A stretch of 62,268 nucleotides of DNA from an uncultured Bacteroidales bacterium (GCA_946186495.1 CAMHNQ010000013.1:1-62268), one strand, 5' to 3'. Counted from the first letter of the stretch, positions 16,554-25,163 are shown. The notes: a model not told the origin generated them from the sequence alone. A program made the numbers and translations.

Positions 16554-18449
16554 ATGGAGGAGATTGTTTGTTCGCGGCAAATCAAGGCTTTTGCGGCCGA
16601 GTGCGGCTTCCAGGACTGTGGCATTGCGCGGTCGCGGCCGCTCGATGAGGCGGAGGTGCAGTTCCGCGAGTCGCTGTCCATGGGCTGCCATGCCGGGATG
16701 CGCTTTTTGGAGCGGGATGTCGAGGGGCGTTTCAACCCTGCGTCGCTGCTTCCGGGCTGCAAGTCGGTTGTCGTGGTGGCGTACAACTACCTGACCGACA
16801 CCGCACCGAAGTCCGACCGCTATCTTTTCGCCCGCTATACCTGGATTCAGGATTACCATGTCTTGGTGAAAAATCTTCTGCAACAGCTTGCGGATAAAAT
16901 TGTAAGTGTGTGGCCATCAATGGAATATCGTATTACGGTCGATAGTTCCGCCATCTCCGAGAAACGTTGGGCGGTGGAGGCTGGGGTAGGGTGCATGGGG
17001 AAGAACGGGCTGGTGCACAACTCACATGGCTCCTTTTTCGTCTTGGGGACGTTGCTGATCGACCGTTTTTGCGATGTTTATGACGATTCTCTTCCAAAAT
17101 CAGACTGCGGGAATTGTGATTTGTGCGTGAAAAGTTGCCCTGTGAATGCATTGGAGACCCCTTTCCGGGTGGATGCGCAACGGTGCGTGGCATATCATAA
17201 TACGGAGAATAAAACACCGAATTACAGTGAGTTAGCGACCGAGAAATACATGTTCGGCTGTGACATTTGCCAGGAGGTTTGCCCGAAGAATAAAAAAAAA
17301 TCGGCCAACCCGTCGAACATATCGAAAAAATCCTTATTTTTGCCGCTCGAAAATGATGACTTGGAAGCGCTGAGTGAAACGGATTTCAAGCGTTATTTTT
17401 CGGATACTTCGATTCTTAGAAGGAAGTATGCAAGATTTCGTTCTTTGATAGAAGAGAAAAGACAACAAAAGCATCTTGGAAGAATGGAACCGCAGGAAAT
17501 TATCGCATACGGGAAGAAGGTGATAGGGGAAGAGGCCGAGGCTGTGTCGAAGCTGGTCGGTTACTTGGATGACAATTTCGTGAAGGCCGTTCAGGAGATA
17601 ATCCGATGCAAGGGTCGTGTCATTGTGACGGGGATTGGAAAGAGCGCCATCATCGGTCAGAAGATTGTGGGCACGTTCAATTCCACGGGAACGCCGGCGG
17701 TGTTCATGCACGCAGCCGATGCCGTTCACGGCGACTTGGGCATCATACAGAAGGATGATATTGTGGTCTGCCTCTCCAAGAGCGGCAACACGCCGGAAAT
17801 CGCCCTGCTGATCCCGTTCTTGAAGGCCCAAGGGAATCTCCTCATCGCCATTGTCGGCGCCACGGACTCCCTGTTGGCGAAAGAAGCGCACTGCGTGCTC
17901 AACTGCACGGTGTCGCGCGAGGCAAGCCCCAACAACCTTGCTCCCACGAGCAGTGCGATGGCTCAGCTGGCCATCGGAGACGCCCTCGCGTCCACGCTCA
18001 TCAAGATGCGCGGGTTCTCCACGGAGGATTTCGCGAAGGTGCACCCCGGAGGCATTCTCGGGCGGCGCACACGCTTGAAGGTCAGCGACCTGTACAAGCA
18101 GAACGAAGTCCCTATGGTCAATCGCAATGCGGCCATGCAGGAGGTTATCCTCGAAATCTCCGGGAAATGCCTTGGAGTGACCGCTGTTGTCGAAGACGGA
18201 AAAGTGGTCGGAGCCATCACCGACGGTGACCTGCGCCGCGCTATCCAGAAGCACCAGGACATCATGTCCTTGAAAGCTGCGGATATCATGACCACGAGAC
18301 CTAAGACGATTCACGGGAATACCCTCGCCGTGGATGCGTTGCAGATGATGAAAGACCACCAGATCACCAACATCTTTGTGGTGGATGACGGTGGAAACTA
18401 CCAGGGCGTGATTCATATTCACGACATCATCAAAGAGGGTATTTATTGA
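16554..18449 (+). CDS. Fusion of epoxyqueuosine reductase (QueG) and arabinose-5-phosphate isomerase (KdsD)
   Basis: One 631-codon frame encodes two complete enzymes. Residues 1-310 are QueG, which reduces epoxyqueuosine to queuosine in tRNA using cobalamin and two [4Fe-4S] clusters: CGNCDLCVKSCP near 184 and CDICQEVCP near 235. Residues 311-631 are KdsD/KpsF, converting ribulose-5-phosphate to arabinose-5-phosphate for Kdo: SIS domain with GIGKSA, SKSGNTPE and HPGG, then two CBS domains. The isomerase starts at an ATG (17484) exactly where a stand-alone gene would start, but no stop separates them; the linker is ARFRSLIEEKRQQKHLGR. An internal start might also yield free KdsD. Confidence 0.88.
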   Translation: MEEIVCSRQIKAFAAECGFQDCGIARSRPLDEAEVQFRESLSMGCHAGMRFLERDVEGRFNPASLLPGCKSVVVVAYNYLTDTAPKSDRYLFARYTWIQDYHVLVKNLLQQLADKIVSVWPSMEYRITVDSSAISEKRWAVEAGVGCMGKNGLVHNSHGSFFVLGTLLIDRFCDVYDDSLPKSDCGNCDLCVKSCPVNALETPFRVDAQRCVAYHNTENKTPNYSELATEKYMFGCDICQEVCPKNKKKSANPSNISKKSLFLPLENDDLEALSETDFKRYFSDTSILRRKYARFRSLIEEKRQQKHLGRMEPQEIIAYGKKVIGEEAEAVSKLVGYLDDNFVKAVQEIIRCKGRVIVTGIGKSAIIGQKIVGTFNSTGTPAVFMHAADAVHGDLGIIQKDDIVVCLSKSGNTPEIALLIPFLKAQGNLLIAIVGATDSLLAKEAHCVLNCTVSREASPNNLAPTSSAMAQLAIGDALASTLIKMRGFSTEDFAKVHPGGILGRRTRLKVSDLYKQNEVPMVNRNAAMQEVILEISGKCLGVTAVVEDGKVVGAITDGDLRRAIQKHQDIMSLKAADIMTTRPKTIHGNTLAVDALQMMKDHQITNIFVVDDGGNYQGVIHIHDIIKEGIY

Positions 18450-18532
18450 GCCCAGGTGGCGGAATGGTAGACGCGCTACATTCAGGGTGTAGTATCCGAA
18501 CGGATGTGCAAGTTCGACTCTTGTTCTGGGCA
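18450..18532 (+). tRNA. tRNA-Leu (anticodon CAG)
   Basis: The 83-base sequence folds as a class II tRNA: acceptor GCCCAGG with TCTGGGC, anticodon arm CTACA-TTCAGGG-TGTAG with anticodon CAG, a long variable arm (TATCCG/GGATGT) and a TTCGACT T-loop. The discriminator is A and CCA is not encoded. It reads codon CUG. Its first base directly follows the TGA of the QueG-KdsD gene, so it is probably processed from that transcript. Confidence 0.95.
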
Positions 18533-18540
18533 CGCTCAAG

Positions 18541-18575
18541 AAAGACGGTTTCAAAAGCCGTCTTTCGTCGTTTTA
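18541..18575 (+). terminator. Probable intrinsic terminator after tRNA-Leu
   Basis: AAAGACGG (18541-18548) pairs with CCGTCTTT (18558-18565), followed by CGTCGTTTTAG. The U-run is short, so termination may be partial and may allow readthrough to rsmI. Confidence 0.55.
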
Positions 18576-18587
18576 GAACCCACTGTT

Positions 18588-19250
18588 ATGGCAAAACTGG
18601 TTATCGTCCCGACCCCGATCGGAAACCTCGAAGACATCACCCTTCGTGCGCTCAAAGTTTTGAAATCCGCAGATTTGATTCTCTGCGAGGACACCCGCAC
18701 CACCAAGAACCTCCTCCAGCATTTTGAGATAGAGGGCAAGAGGTGCATGGCCTACCATATATTCAACGAACATGAGCAGGTGGGGAACTATATTCGGTTG
18801 ATTCAGCAGTGCGAGACGACCGCCTTGGTGAGCGATGCCGGCACGCCGGGGATTTCCGATCCCGGATATCTGCTTGTGCGCGAGGCATTGAAACAGGAGG
18901 TGGAGGTGGAGTGCCTGCCCGGTGCCACGGCCTTCGTGCCCGCCCTCGTGCAGTCAGGCTTCCCGTGCAGCAGTTTCTACTTCTTTGGTTTCCTTCCGCA
19001 CAAGAAAGGAAAGGAAACCCTGCTGAAGCGTTTCGCCGAAATGGAGGAGACGGTTGTCTTCTACGAGTCGCCGCACCGTTTGCTGAAGACGTTGGAGAAG
19101 ATGGTGGAGGTCATGGGGCCCGAGCGTCCTGTGGCCGTGGCCAAGGAGCTCACGAAAATCCATGCGTTCACCTTCCGGGGCACGCTTGCGGAGGCTGTCG
19201 AGCATTTCGGACAGCAGCCCGTGAAGGGGGAGTTTGTGGTGATGGTCTGA
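18588..19250 (+). CDS. rsmI: 16S rRNA (cytidine1402-2'-O)-methyltransferase
   Basis: A 220-residue SAM-dependent methyltransferase of the TP-methylase (YraL) family that methylates the ribose of C1402 in 16S rRNA. The N-terminus VPTPIGNLEDITLRAL, the CEDTRTT segment, SDAGTPGISDPGY and LPGATA are the family signatures. ATG 18588 is the right start; upstream in-frame codons lie in the tRNA. It is slightly shorter than many homologues, which carry an extra C-terminal segment. It converges with cysH, seven bases apart. Confidence 0.92.
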   Translation: MAKLVIVPTPIGNLEDITLRALKVLKSADLILCEDTRTTKNLLQHFEIEGKRCMAYHIFNEHEQVGNYIRLIQQCETTALVSDAGTPGISDPGYLLVREALKQEVEVECLPGATAFVPALVQSGFPCSSFYFFGFLPHKKGKETLLKRFAEMEETVVFYESPHRLLKTLEKMVEVMGPERPVAVAKELTKIHAFTFRGTLAEAVEHFGQQPVKGEFVVMV

Positions 19251-19256
19251 GGGACG

Positions 19257-19967
19257 TTACCTCCTGTGCAGTCCGCACTCGCGTTGCTCGGGCGATTCCC
19301 ACCACCAGCGGCCGGCGCGGATGTCTTCGCCGGGCTTCACCGCCCGTGTGCAAGGCTCGCACCCGATGCTCGGATATCCGTTGTCGTGCAGCTTGTTATA
19401 CGGCACATGGTGCGTCTTTACATACGCCCATACCTGCGTTTCGGTCCAGTCAATGAGAGGGTTGATTTTCAACATGTTGTGATTCTCGTCCCACTCGATT
19501 TTCCGCATGTCGCTGCGGGTGACGGACTGTTCGCGGCGGAGGCCGCAGATCCAGGCGTCGAGGGTTTGGAACGCGCGGCCGAGGGGCTCGAGTTTGCGCA
19601 CTTGACAGCAGGCATGCCGCTTTTCGATGCTTTCGTAAAAAGGGTTGATGCCCTGCTCGCGCACGAAACGCTGCAACATCTCCGTCTGAGGGCAGAATAC
19701 CTCCATGCGGATGCCATAGTGCAGGTTCGTCTTGTCGATCAGCTGGTAGGTTTCCGGAAACAGTCTGCCTGTGTCGAGCGTGAAGACGCGCGCCTCCGGG
19801 CAGACTTTCATCAATATGTCTGTAAGCGTCTGGTCTTCAAGACTTAAACTGGACGACAGAGCAATTCTGCCGCCATAGATTCCCCAAAAATGGCGTAGCA
19901 AATCCTCCGGCGAGGCCTCTGCAAAACGCGCATTCAAATCTGCAATATCATCTTTAAAATAGCCCAT
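19257..19967 (-). CDS. cysH: Assimilatory APS reductase with Fe-S cluster
   Basis: A 236-residue reductase that converts adenylylsulfate to sulfite and AMP. The nucleotide-binding loop is SSSLSLEDQTL, and the C-terminus carries the catalytic cysteine motif ECGLHRR. Cysteine pairs at HACCQVRK (near 134) and GCEPCTR (near 209) form the CC and CxxC ligands of a [4Fe-4S] cluster, the mark of APS reductases rather than PAPS reductases. This explains why no APS kinase gene (cysC) accompanies cysDN. It is the last gene of the leftward operon; about 140 bases separate it from cysN. Confidence 0.92.
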   Translation of the reverse strand: MGYFKDDIADLNARFAEASPEDLLRHFWGIYGGRIALSSSLSLEDQTLTDILMKVCPEARVFTLDTGRLFPETYQLIDKTNLHYGIRMEVFCPQTEMLQRFVREQGINPFYESIEKRHACCQVRKLEPLGRAFQTLDAWICGLRREQSVTRSDMRKIEWDENHNMLKINPLIDWTETQVWAYVKTHHVPYNKLHDNGYPSIGCEPCTRAVKPGEDIRAGRWWWESPEQRECGLHRR

Positions 19968-20083
19968 TGTTCAATATTATAATTGAGTCCACTTGAAAAA
20001 GTTATTATCATTAAAAGCAATATTTGATTGTCAATGTGTTACAAGCAAAAAACGTCAATTTTGACCTCTTCTGGTGGGCTCAT

Positions 20084-20111
20084 AATTCCTAATTTCTAAT
20101 TCCTAATTCCT
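20084..20111 (-). repeat. Heptamer array at the cysN stop codon
   Basis: Four 7-bp units on the plus strand: AATTCCT, AATTTCT, AATTCCT, AATTCCT. In the sense direction each reads AGGAATT or AGAAATT, placing a TAG every seven bases. The cysN stop (20112-20110) lies in the last unit. Confidence 0.8.
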
Positions 20112-21390
20112 AACTGAACTCCACCATCCCCGCCCCCACCGTCTCGAAGCTGTCAGGATCGATGAGGATGACGGAGCCTGTGACGCGGTTCTCGTTATAG
20201 CGGTCAACTGCTATCGGGTTTGCGGTCTTCACCGTGATGCAGGCAATGTCGTTCATTTTGAGCGATGTCACACCTTCGACAAGTTCCAGCGTATTGATGT
20301 CCACCTTGTAATAAATTGCCTGCACCATCGCGACGGTCTCCGACACGGTGGTGCGGAGGATATAGCGTTTGCGCAACTGCATCTCCGTCTCGTTGAACCA
20401 GCAGCAGTGCATCTTGAGTTGCTGGGTCACGATGGGCTGCGGTCCGTCCTTGCTCACAATCATATCGCCCCGGCTGATGTCGATGTCGTCATCCAGCAGG
20501 ATGGAAACCGATTCCGGCGTATGCGCCGCATCCAACTCTTTGTCGGCCTGCATGATGGCTTTCACGGTGCTTGTCAGTCCGGAGGGGAGCACGCGCACGG
20601 TGTCGCCCTTGCGCAGCACGCCGCCGGCGAGCCGTCCCGCGTAGGCGCGGTAGTCGGGGAACTTGTCGGAGATGGGCCGGATGACGTATTGCACGGGAAA
20701 CCGGATCGGTTGCGTTTCGTCGCCCATTTTGTGGTCGATGGAGACCGTCTCCAAGAGGTGCATCAGCGGTCCGCCGTCGTACCACGGCATGTTCCGGGAG
20801 GCTTCCACCACGTTGTCGCCATATTTGGCTGAAATCGGGATGAAGAGCAGCGAGGCGCGGATGCCGATTTTGGCGGCCATCTCTTCGTAGCGGCGCCGGA
20901 TGTCCGTGAAGACCTGCTCGGAGAAATCGACCAGGTCCATTTTGTTGACACACACGGTGATAAAGGGGATGCCGAGCAACGATGCGATGTAGGAATGGCG
21001 CACCGTCTGCTCCACCACGCCGTTGCGGGCGTCGATGAGGATGATGGCGAGGTCGGCGGTGGAGGCGCCGGTGACCATGTTACGGGTGTATTGGATGTGT
21101 CCGGGAGTGTCGGCGATGATGAACTTGCGCTTGGGCGTGGCGAAGTAGCGGTAGGCCACGTCGATGGTGATGCCCTGCTCGCGTTCGGCCCGCAGCCCGT
21201 CGGTGAGCAGCGCGAGGTTCACCTCCTCGTTGCCGCGGCTCCGCGAGGCCCGCTCCACCGCCTCCAGCTGGTCCTCGAAAATCGACTTGCTGTCGTATAA
21301 CAATCTGCCGATGAGCGTGCTTTTGCCGTCATCCACGCTGCCTGCGGTCGTGAACCGCAGCAGCTCCATGTCTAAGTATCCGTTATTCAT
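20110..21390 (-). CDS. cysN: Sulfate adenylyltransferase GTPase subunit
   Basis: A 426-residue EF-Tu-like GTPase that drives ATP sulfurylase (CysD) to form adenylylsulfate. GTPase motifs: GSVDDGKSTLIGR near residue 16, DTPGH near 94 and NKMD near 149, then two beta-barrel domains. No C-terminal APS kinase domain is present, so this is CysN, not NodQ. It lies between cysD and cysH. The 122-base gap from cysD contains a copy of the hairpin repeat. Confidence 0.95.
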   Translation of the reverse strand: MNNGYLDMELLRFTTAGSVDDGKSTLIGRLLYDSKSIFEDQLEAVERASRSRGNEEVNLALLTDGLRAEREQGITIDVAYRYFATPKRKFIIADTPGHIQYTRNMVTGASTADLAIILIDARNGVVEQTVRHSYIASLLGIPFITVCVNKMDLVDFSEQVFTDIRRRYEEMAAKIGIRASLLFIPISAKYGDNVVEASRNMPWYDGGPLMHLLETVSIDHKMGDETQPIRFPVQYVIRPISDKFPDYRAYAGRLAGGVLRKGDTVRVLPSGLTSTVKAIMQADKELDAAHTPESVSILLDDDIDISRGDMIVSKDGPQPIVTQQLKMHCCWFNETEMQLRKRYILRTTVSETVAMVQAIYYKVDINTLELVEGVTSLKMNDIACITVKTANPIAVDRYNENRVTGSVILIDPDSFETVGAGMVEFS

Positions 21391-21409
21391 ATTTTTGTAT
21401 CTTTATGAC

Positions 21410-21482
21410 CCCCACACTGCGCTGCGCTTGTGTGGGGTTATTAGCGCTTCGCGCGTCTTGCCCCTTCGGGGCTGTTTAAGGA
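21410..21482 (-). repeat. Triple-hairpin repeat, copy A (cysD-cysN spacer)
   Basis: On the plus strand: CCCCACAC/GTGTGGGG stem (21410-21437), GCGC-TTC-GCGC (21444-21454) and GCCCC-TTC-GGGGC (21460-21472). The middle hairpin is GCGC/GCGC here but GCAC/GTGC in copies B to D, so both sides changed together. It is untranslated. Confidence 0.85.
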
Positions 21483-21512
21483 ATTATGTCTTAAATAAAT
21501 GTTCGTTACTGA

Positions 21513-22412
21513 CTAAAAGTATCCTTCCTTCTTGCGGTCCTCCATGGCGGTTTCGCTGCGCTTGTCGTCGGCGCGGCCGCCGCGCTCGGTGACGCGGGTG
21601 GCGGCGATTTCGGCGATGATGTCCTCTAAGGTGTTGGCCTCGGAGATGGTGAGGCCGGTGCAGGTGATGTCGCCGATAGTACGGCATCGCACGCGACGGG
21701 TGACCACCTCCTCGGTGGGCTTCAGCGTCATGCAGGGTTCGGCAGCCAGCCACTGGCCGTCGCGGAGAAAGCATCTGCGCTCGTGTGTGAAGTAAAGCGA
21801 CGGCAGCGGAATGTTCTCGGCGTAGATATACTGCCAAACATCCATTTCGGTCCAGTTGCTAATGGGGAAGACGCGGAAGTGCTCGCCCATATTCTTGTGC
21901 CCGTTGAAGATGTTCCATAGCTCAGGCCGCTGGTTCTTTGGGTTCCATTGTCCGAACTCGTCGCGGTGCGAGAAGAAACGCTCCTTGGCGCGTGCCTTCT
22001 CCTCGTCGCGCCGCGCCCCGCCGATGCAGGCGTCGAACTTGTATTCTTCGATGGTGTCTAACAATGTGGTGGTTTGCAGTCTGTTACGGCTGGCATTGTA
22101 TCCCTTTTCCTCTTTTACGCGCCCCTTGTCGATGCTCTCCTGAACGGAGCCGACGACCAGCTGCGCCCCCAGCTTCTTCACGAGCGCGTCACGGTAGTCG
22201 AGAGTCTCCTGGAAGTTGTGCCCCGTGTCGATGTGCAGCAACGGGAACGGAATCTTGGCGGGATAGAACGCCTTGTAGGCCAAATAGGTGACCACGATGG
22301 AATCTTTGCCGCCGGAGAAGAGGATGGCGGGCCGCTCGAACTGCGCCGCCACCTCCCGCAAGACGTAGATGGATTCGGATTCCAGTTCTTTCAGATGGGT
22401 TAACTTATACAT
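21513..22412 (-). CDS. cysD: Sulfate adenylyltransferase catalytic subunit
   Basis: A 299-residue catalytic subunit of ATP sulfurylase, making adenylylsulfate from sulfate and ATP. The PP-loop is FSGGKDSIV near residue 32, and the family segments LHIDTGHNFQETLDYRD, GGARRDEEKARAKER and FPISNWTEMDVWQYI are intact. It follows pstB by 35 bases and precedes cysN. Length is normal for CysD. Confidence 0.96.
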   Translation of the reverse strand: MYKLTHLKELESESIYVLREVAAQFERPAILFSGGKDSIVVTYLAYKAFYPAKIPFPLLHIDTGHNFQETLDYRDALVKKLGAQLVVGSVQESIDKGRVKEEKGYNASRNRLQTTTLLDTIEEYKFDACIGGARRDEEKARAKERFFSHRDEFGQWNPKNQRPELWNIFNGHKNMGEHFRVFPISNWTEMDVWQYIYAENIPLPSLYFTHERRCFLRDGQWLAAEPCMTLKPTEEVVTRRVRCRTIGDITCTGLTISEANTLEDIIAEIAATRVTERGGRADDKRSETAMEDRKKEGYF

Positions 22413-22427
22413 AATATCTTTACTATA

Positions 22428-22455
22428 AACAAATCACCAATAACAAATCAACTAA
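22428..22455 (-). repeat. Heptamer array at the pstB-like stop codon
   Basis: Plus-strand units AACAAAT, CACCAAT, AACAAAT, CAACTAA. In the sense direction TAG and TGA trinucleotides recur across frames. The stop of the ATPase gene (22450-22448) is inside the array. Confidence 0.55.
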
Positions 22456-23194
22456 ACGCTCCAGTCAAATACTTTTGGGTGAGTTCGTGTTGGGGATGGT
22501 GGAAGACCTGTTCCGCGCATCCCTCTTCGATCACTTCCCCTAAGTACATGAAGACGACGTGGTCGGCTATGCGGAGGGCTTGCCGCAGGGTGTGGGTGAC
22601 CATGATGATGGAATACTGCTCCTTGAGTTTCACGAAGAGGTCTTCCACGGTTTTGGCGGAGATGGGGTCGAGGGCGCTGGTAGCCTCGTCGGCGAGGAGG
22701 TAATCGGGTTCCACGGCGAGGGAGCGGGCGAGACACAGACGCTGCTGCTGCCCGATGGAAAGGCGGGCGGCGGGCGCGTGGAGGCGCTCCTTGACCTCGT
22801 CCCAGAGCCCGACGCTCCGCAGGTTCTCCTCCACACGGCGGTGCAACTCTTTGCCCTTGCAGAGGTTGTTGATGCGGCATCCGTAGGCCACGTTGTTGAA
22901 GATGGACATCGGCAGCGGGCACGGCCGTTGGCTCACCAACCCTATTCTCCGCCGCAACTCGGTGATTTCCGCACCGCTGCGGATGATGTCCTGCCCATCA
23001 ACCAGCACCTGTCCGCTGGTTTTCACCCCTTCCGTGGATTCGATCAGGCGGTTGAGCGTTCGCAGCAGGGTGGTTTTGCCGCATCCCGAAGGTCCGATGA
23101 TGCAGGTGATCTGCCGCTCGGGCAGCACGACGTTCACGTTCTTCAGGATGTGCGCGTCCTTGATGTGGATGTTGAGGCTCTTGACTTCTATCAT
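22448..23194 (-). CDS. PstB-like ABC transporter ATPase
   Basis: A 248-residue ABC ATPase of the Pst family. Walker A is GPSGCGKTTLLRT near residue 34, and RLCLARSLAVEPDYLLADEATSALDP contains Walker B. The signature is LSIGQQQ instead of the usual LSGGQQQ, and the Q-loop region reads SQRPCPLPMSIFNNVAYG, close to the PstB FQ-PNPFP-SIYDNVA pattern but shifted. Its partners are the two permeases upstream and its downstream neighbour is cysD. The altered signature and its context suggest a specialised relative of phosphate PstB, perhaps for sulfate; this is inference. Confidence 0.85.
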   Translation of the reverse strand: MIEVKSLNIHIKDAHILKNVNVVLPERQITCIIGPSGCGKTTLLRTLNRLIESTEGVKTSGQVLVDGQDIIRSGAEITELRRRIGLVSQRPCPLPMSIFNNVAYGCRINNLCKGKELHRRVEENLRSVGLWDEVKERLHAPAARLSIGQQQRLCLARSLAVEPDYLLADEATSALDPISAKTVEDLFVKLKEQYSIIMVTHTLRQALRIADHVVFMYLGEVIEEGCAEQVFHHPQHELTQKYLTGAFS

Positions 23195-23247
23195 TTTGTT
23201 GACTATGACTGATAACTATGACTAATAACTATGACTTTTGCCTATTT

Positions 23248-23275
23248 ACAAATCACAAATCACTGTTCACTGATT
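23248..23275 (-). repeat. Heptamer array at the pstA-like stop codon
   Basis: Plus-strand units ACAAATC, ACAAATC, ACTGTTC, ACTGATT. In the sense direction GTGA recurs every seven bases, so TGA falls in all frames. The array touches the pstA-like stop (23277-23275). A separate 13-bp repeat (AACTATGACTAAT-like) occupies 23200-23236. Confidence 0.65.
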
Positions 23276-24231
23276 TACACTTTGTTTTTTGAGAACTTGT
23301 TGGATATGAGGCGGCCGGTGATGCTGAGGAGGAGAACGATGACGGTGAGGACGAGTGCGGCGGCGTAGGCGCGGTCCTGGACTTCGGGGATGGGGCTGCT
23401 GAGTTGGAAGAAGACGGCCAGAGGCAGGGTGGCGGCGGGTTGGGAGAGGGAAGTGGGGATGCTGTCGGTGTAGCCGGCGGTGAACATCACGGCGGCAGCG
23501 TCCCCGATAGCGCGTCCGACGGAAAGCAGCGTCGCGGTGGCGATGCCTGGCGCGATCTGCCGCAGCACGACCTTCAGCGTCTCCCAGCGGGTGGCGCCGA
23601 GCGAGTAGGTGGCGTCGAGGATGTCGCGGGGAAATTCGCGCGTGGCTTCGTCCATGGTGCGGATGAAAATCGGAATGATGAGCAGGGTGATGACGATGAT
23701 GCCGCCCAGCAGCGAGGTCCGCAACCCGAAGAAGATCATGATGGTGAAGGCGAAGGCGCCATAGACGATGGAGGGCACCCCGAAGAGTACATCAAAGGCC
23801 ATCCGCGCAACGTATGCCAGCTTGGATCCGGGCTTCAGGTAGATGTTGAGGTAGAAGACCACCGGCACGGAGATGAGCAGTCCCAACACGGTGGAGCCTC
23901 CCACGATGTAAACCGACCCCATGATGGCGTTGAGGAACCCGCCCTCCTTGCCGATGTAGAAGCCGCCGCCCGGCAGACTGCTCACCATTTCCCAACTCAT
24001 GGCTTTCCAGCCGTGTGAGAAGATGGTCCATATCACGCTGACGACCATGCCGACGACTACCGCCATCGACAGCCACATGAGGGTTTGGGCGAGTGCTTCT
24101 TTGATTCGCTTGGCTCCACACCGCGCCTTCGGCTTGCTGTGGTCGCCCCACACTGCGCTTCGCTTGTGTGGGGTTAATTGCACTTCGTGCGTGTTGCCTC
24201 TTCGAGGCTGCTTAGGGAAGGTTTTTTTCAT
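23275..24231 (-). CDS. PstA-like ABC permease with repeat-encoded N-terminus
   Basis: A 318-residue permease with about six membrane segments and the BPD_transp_1 coupling motif (EFPRDILDATYSLGATRWETL). ATG 24231 overlaps the pstC-like stop by four bases (ATGA), so this start is translationally coupled. The first 27 residues are encoded by hairpin repeat copy B (QPRRGNTHEVQLTPHKRSAV), followed by WGDHSKPKARCGAKR before the first helix near residue 48. Normal PstA proteins lack such a tail. The basic tail should stay cytoplasmic and tolerable. Confidence 0.87.
   Translation of the reverse strand: MKKTFPKQPRRGNTHEVQLTPHKRSAVWGDHSKPKARCGAKRIKEALAQTLMWLSMAVVVGMVVSVIWTIFSHGWKAMSWEMVSSLPGGGFYIGKEGGFLNAIMGSVYIVGGSTVLGLLISVPVVFYLNIYLKPGSKLAYVARMAFDVLFGVPSIVYGAFAFTIMIFFGLRTSLLGGIIVITLLIIPIFIRTMDEATREFPRDILDATYSLGATRWETLKVVLRQIAPGIATATLLSVGRAIGDAAAVMFTAGYTDSIPTSLSQPAATLPLAVFFQLSSPIPEVQDRAYAAALVLTVIVLLLSITGRLISNKFSKNKV
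24146..24222 (-). repeat. Triple-hairpin repeat, copy B (inside the pstA-like gene)
   Basis: Hairpins CCCCACAC/GTGTGGGG (24146-24173), GCAC-TTC-GTGC (24180-24190) and GCCTC-TTC-GAGGC (24196-24208). The last stem differs from copy A at both partners (C to T and G to A), keeping pairing. The element encodes residues of the permease N-terminus. Confidence 0.85.
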
Positions 24232-25118
24232 GATGTCTTTTCCATTCGGTAGAGGATGATGCGGGAGAGAAGGTTGAAAATGAAGACGACGATGAAGAGG
24301 ATGAGGGCGGCGAACATCAGGGCGGATTCGTAAAGGGGCATGGAGAGCATTTCGCCGTAGTTGTTGGCGATGAGGGCGGGTATGGGGTAGCCGCTGTCGA
24401 GCGGGCTCTTGGGAATGGCCATCACGCAGCCGCAGACCATGAGCACGGCGATGGTCTCGCCCATGGCGCGGGAGACGGCCAGTACAGTGGAGGCGAGGAT
24501 GCCGGGCAACGTCTTGCGCACCACCACCTTCCGGGTGGTCTGCCAGCGGGTGGCCCCCAAAGCCAACGAGGCCTCGCGCAGGTCCTGCGGCACCATGCCG
24601 AACACCTCAATGAAGAGACTGACCAGCAACGGGAGAATCATCACCCCGAGGACGATGCCGGCGGCCAGCACCGTGTAGCCCGACGAATACTCCACGAAAT
24701 GCGGCGCGACTTTGTCGGAGATGAGAGGCACGATGACCAGGGTGCCCCAAATGCCATAGACCACCGACGGCAGCGCGGCGAGGATGTCTAACGCTGGGAA
24801 CACGAACCTGCGCACCGCTGGGCGGGCGTACTCGGTAAGATAGAAGGCCGTGAACAGCGATACGGGCAGGGCCAGCAGGATGGCGATAAAGGTCACCCAA
24901 AGCGTGCCCGCGATGAACGGCAAGAAGCCGAACTCTCCCTTGAGAGGCTTCCATTCGCTTGAGGAGAGCAGACTCCACATCGACTTGCCCTCCAGCACCG
25001 GCACCGACTTGAGGTACAGCCCCACGAACATCACCACCACGAACACGATGGAGAGGATGGTCAGGGTCAGCATGGTGGCACCGGCGGTTTTGTCCTTGAT
25101 GATTCTTGATTTCTGCAT
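24228..25118 (-). CDS. PstC-like ABC permease
   Basis: A 296-residue permease from ATG 25118 (MQKSRIIKDKT); an in-frame ATG at 25169 would start in repeat DNA and add 17 residues. About six membrane helices, with the coupling loop VPQDLREASLALGATRWQTTRK. It pairs with the PstA-like permease, whose start overlaps its stop. Family membership suggests phosphate; operon context suggests sulfate or another oxyanion. Confidence 0.88.
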   Translation of the reverse strand: MQKSRIIKDKTAGATMLTLTILSIVFVVVMFVGLYLKSVPVLEGKSMWSLLSSSEWKPLKGEFGFLPFIAGTLWVTFIAILLALPVSLFTAFYLTEYARPAVRRFVFPALDILAALPSVVYGIWGTLVIVPLISDKVAPHFVEYSSGYTVLAAGIVLGVMILPLLVSLFIEVFGMVPQDLREASLALGATRWQTTRKVVVRKTLPGILASTVLAVSRAMGETIAVLMVCGCVMAIPKSPLDSGYPIPALIANNYGEMLSMPLYESALMFAALILFIVVFIFNLLSRIILYRMEKTS

Positions 25119-25163
25119 GGTACCTTTTTTTGATTTTACACTGCGCTGCGCTGGTTGCGGTCG

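Noticed and set aside
16554-18449. Treating queG and kdsD as two separate genes
   Set aside because: No stop codon separates them in frame, so the sequence supports one continuous gene; separate products remain possible through an internal start.
24115-24145. Fourth hairpin (CCACA/TGTGG) next to hairpin copy B as part of the repeat family
   Set aside because: Only a weak partial match is seen, with a related fragment near copy C; I could not define a consistent unit.
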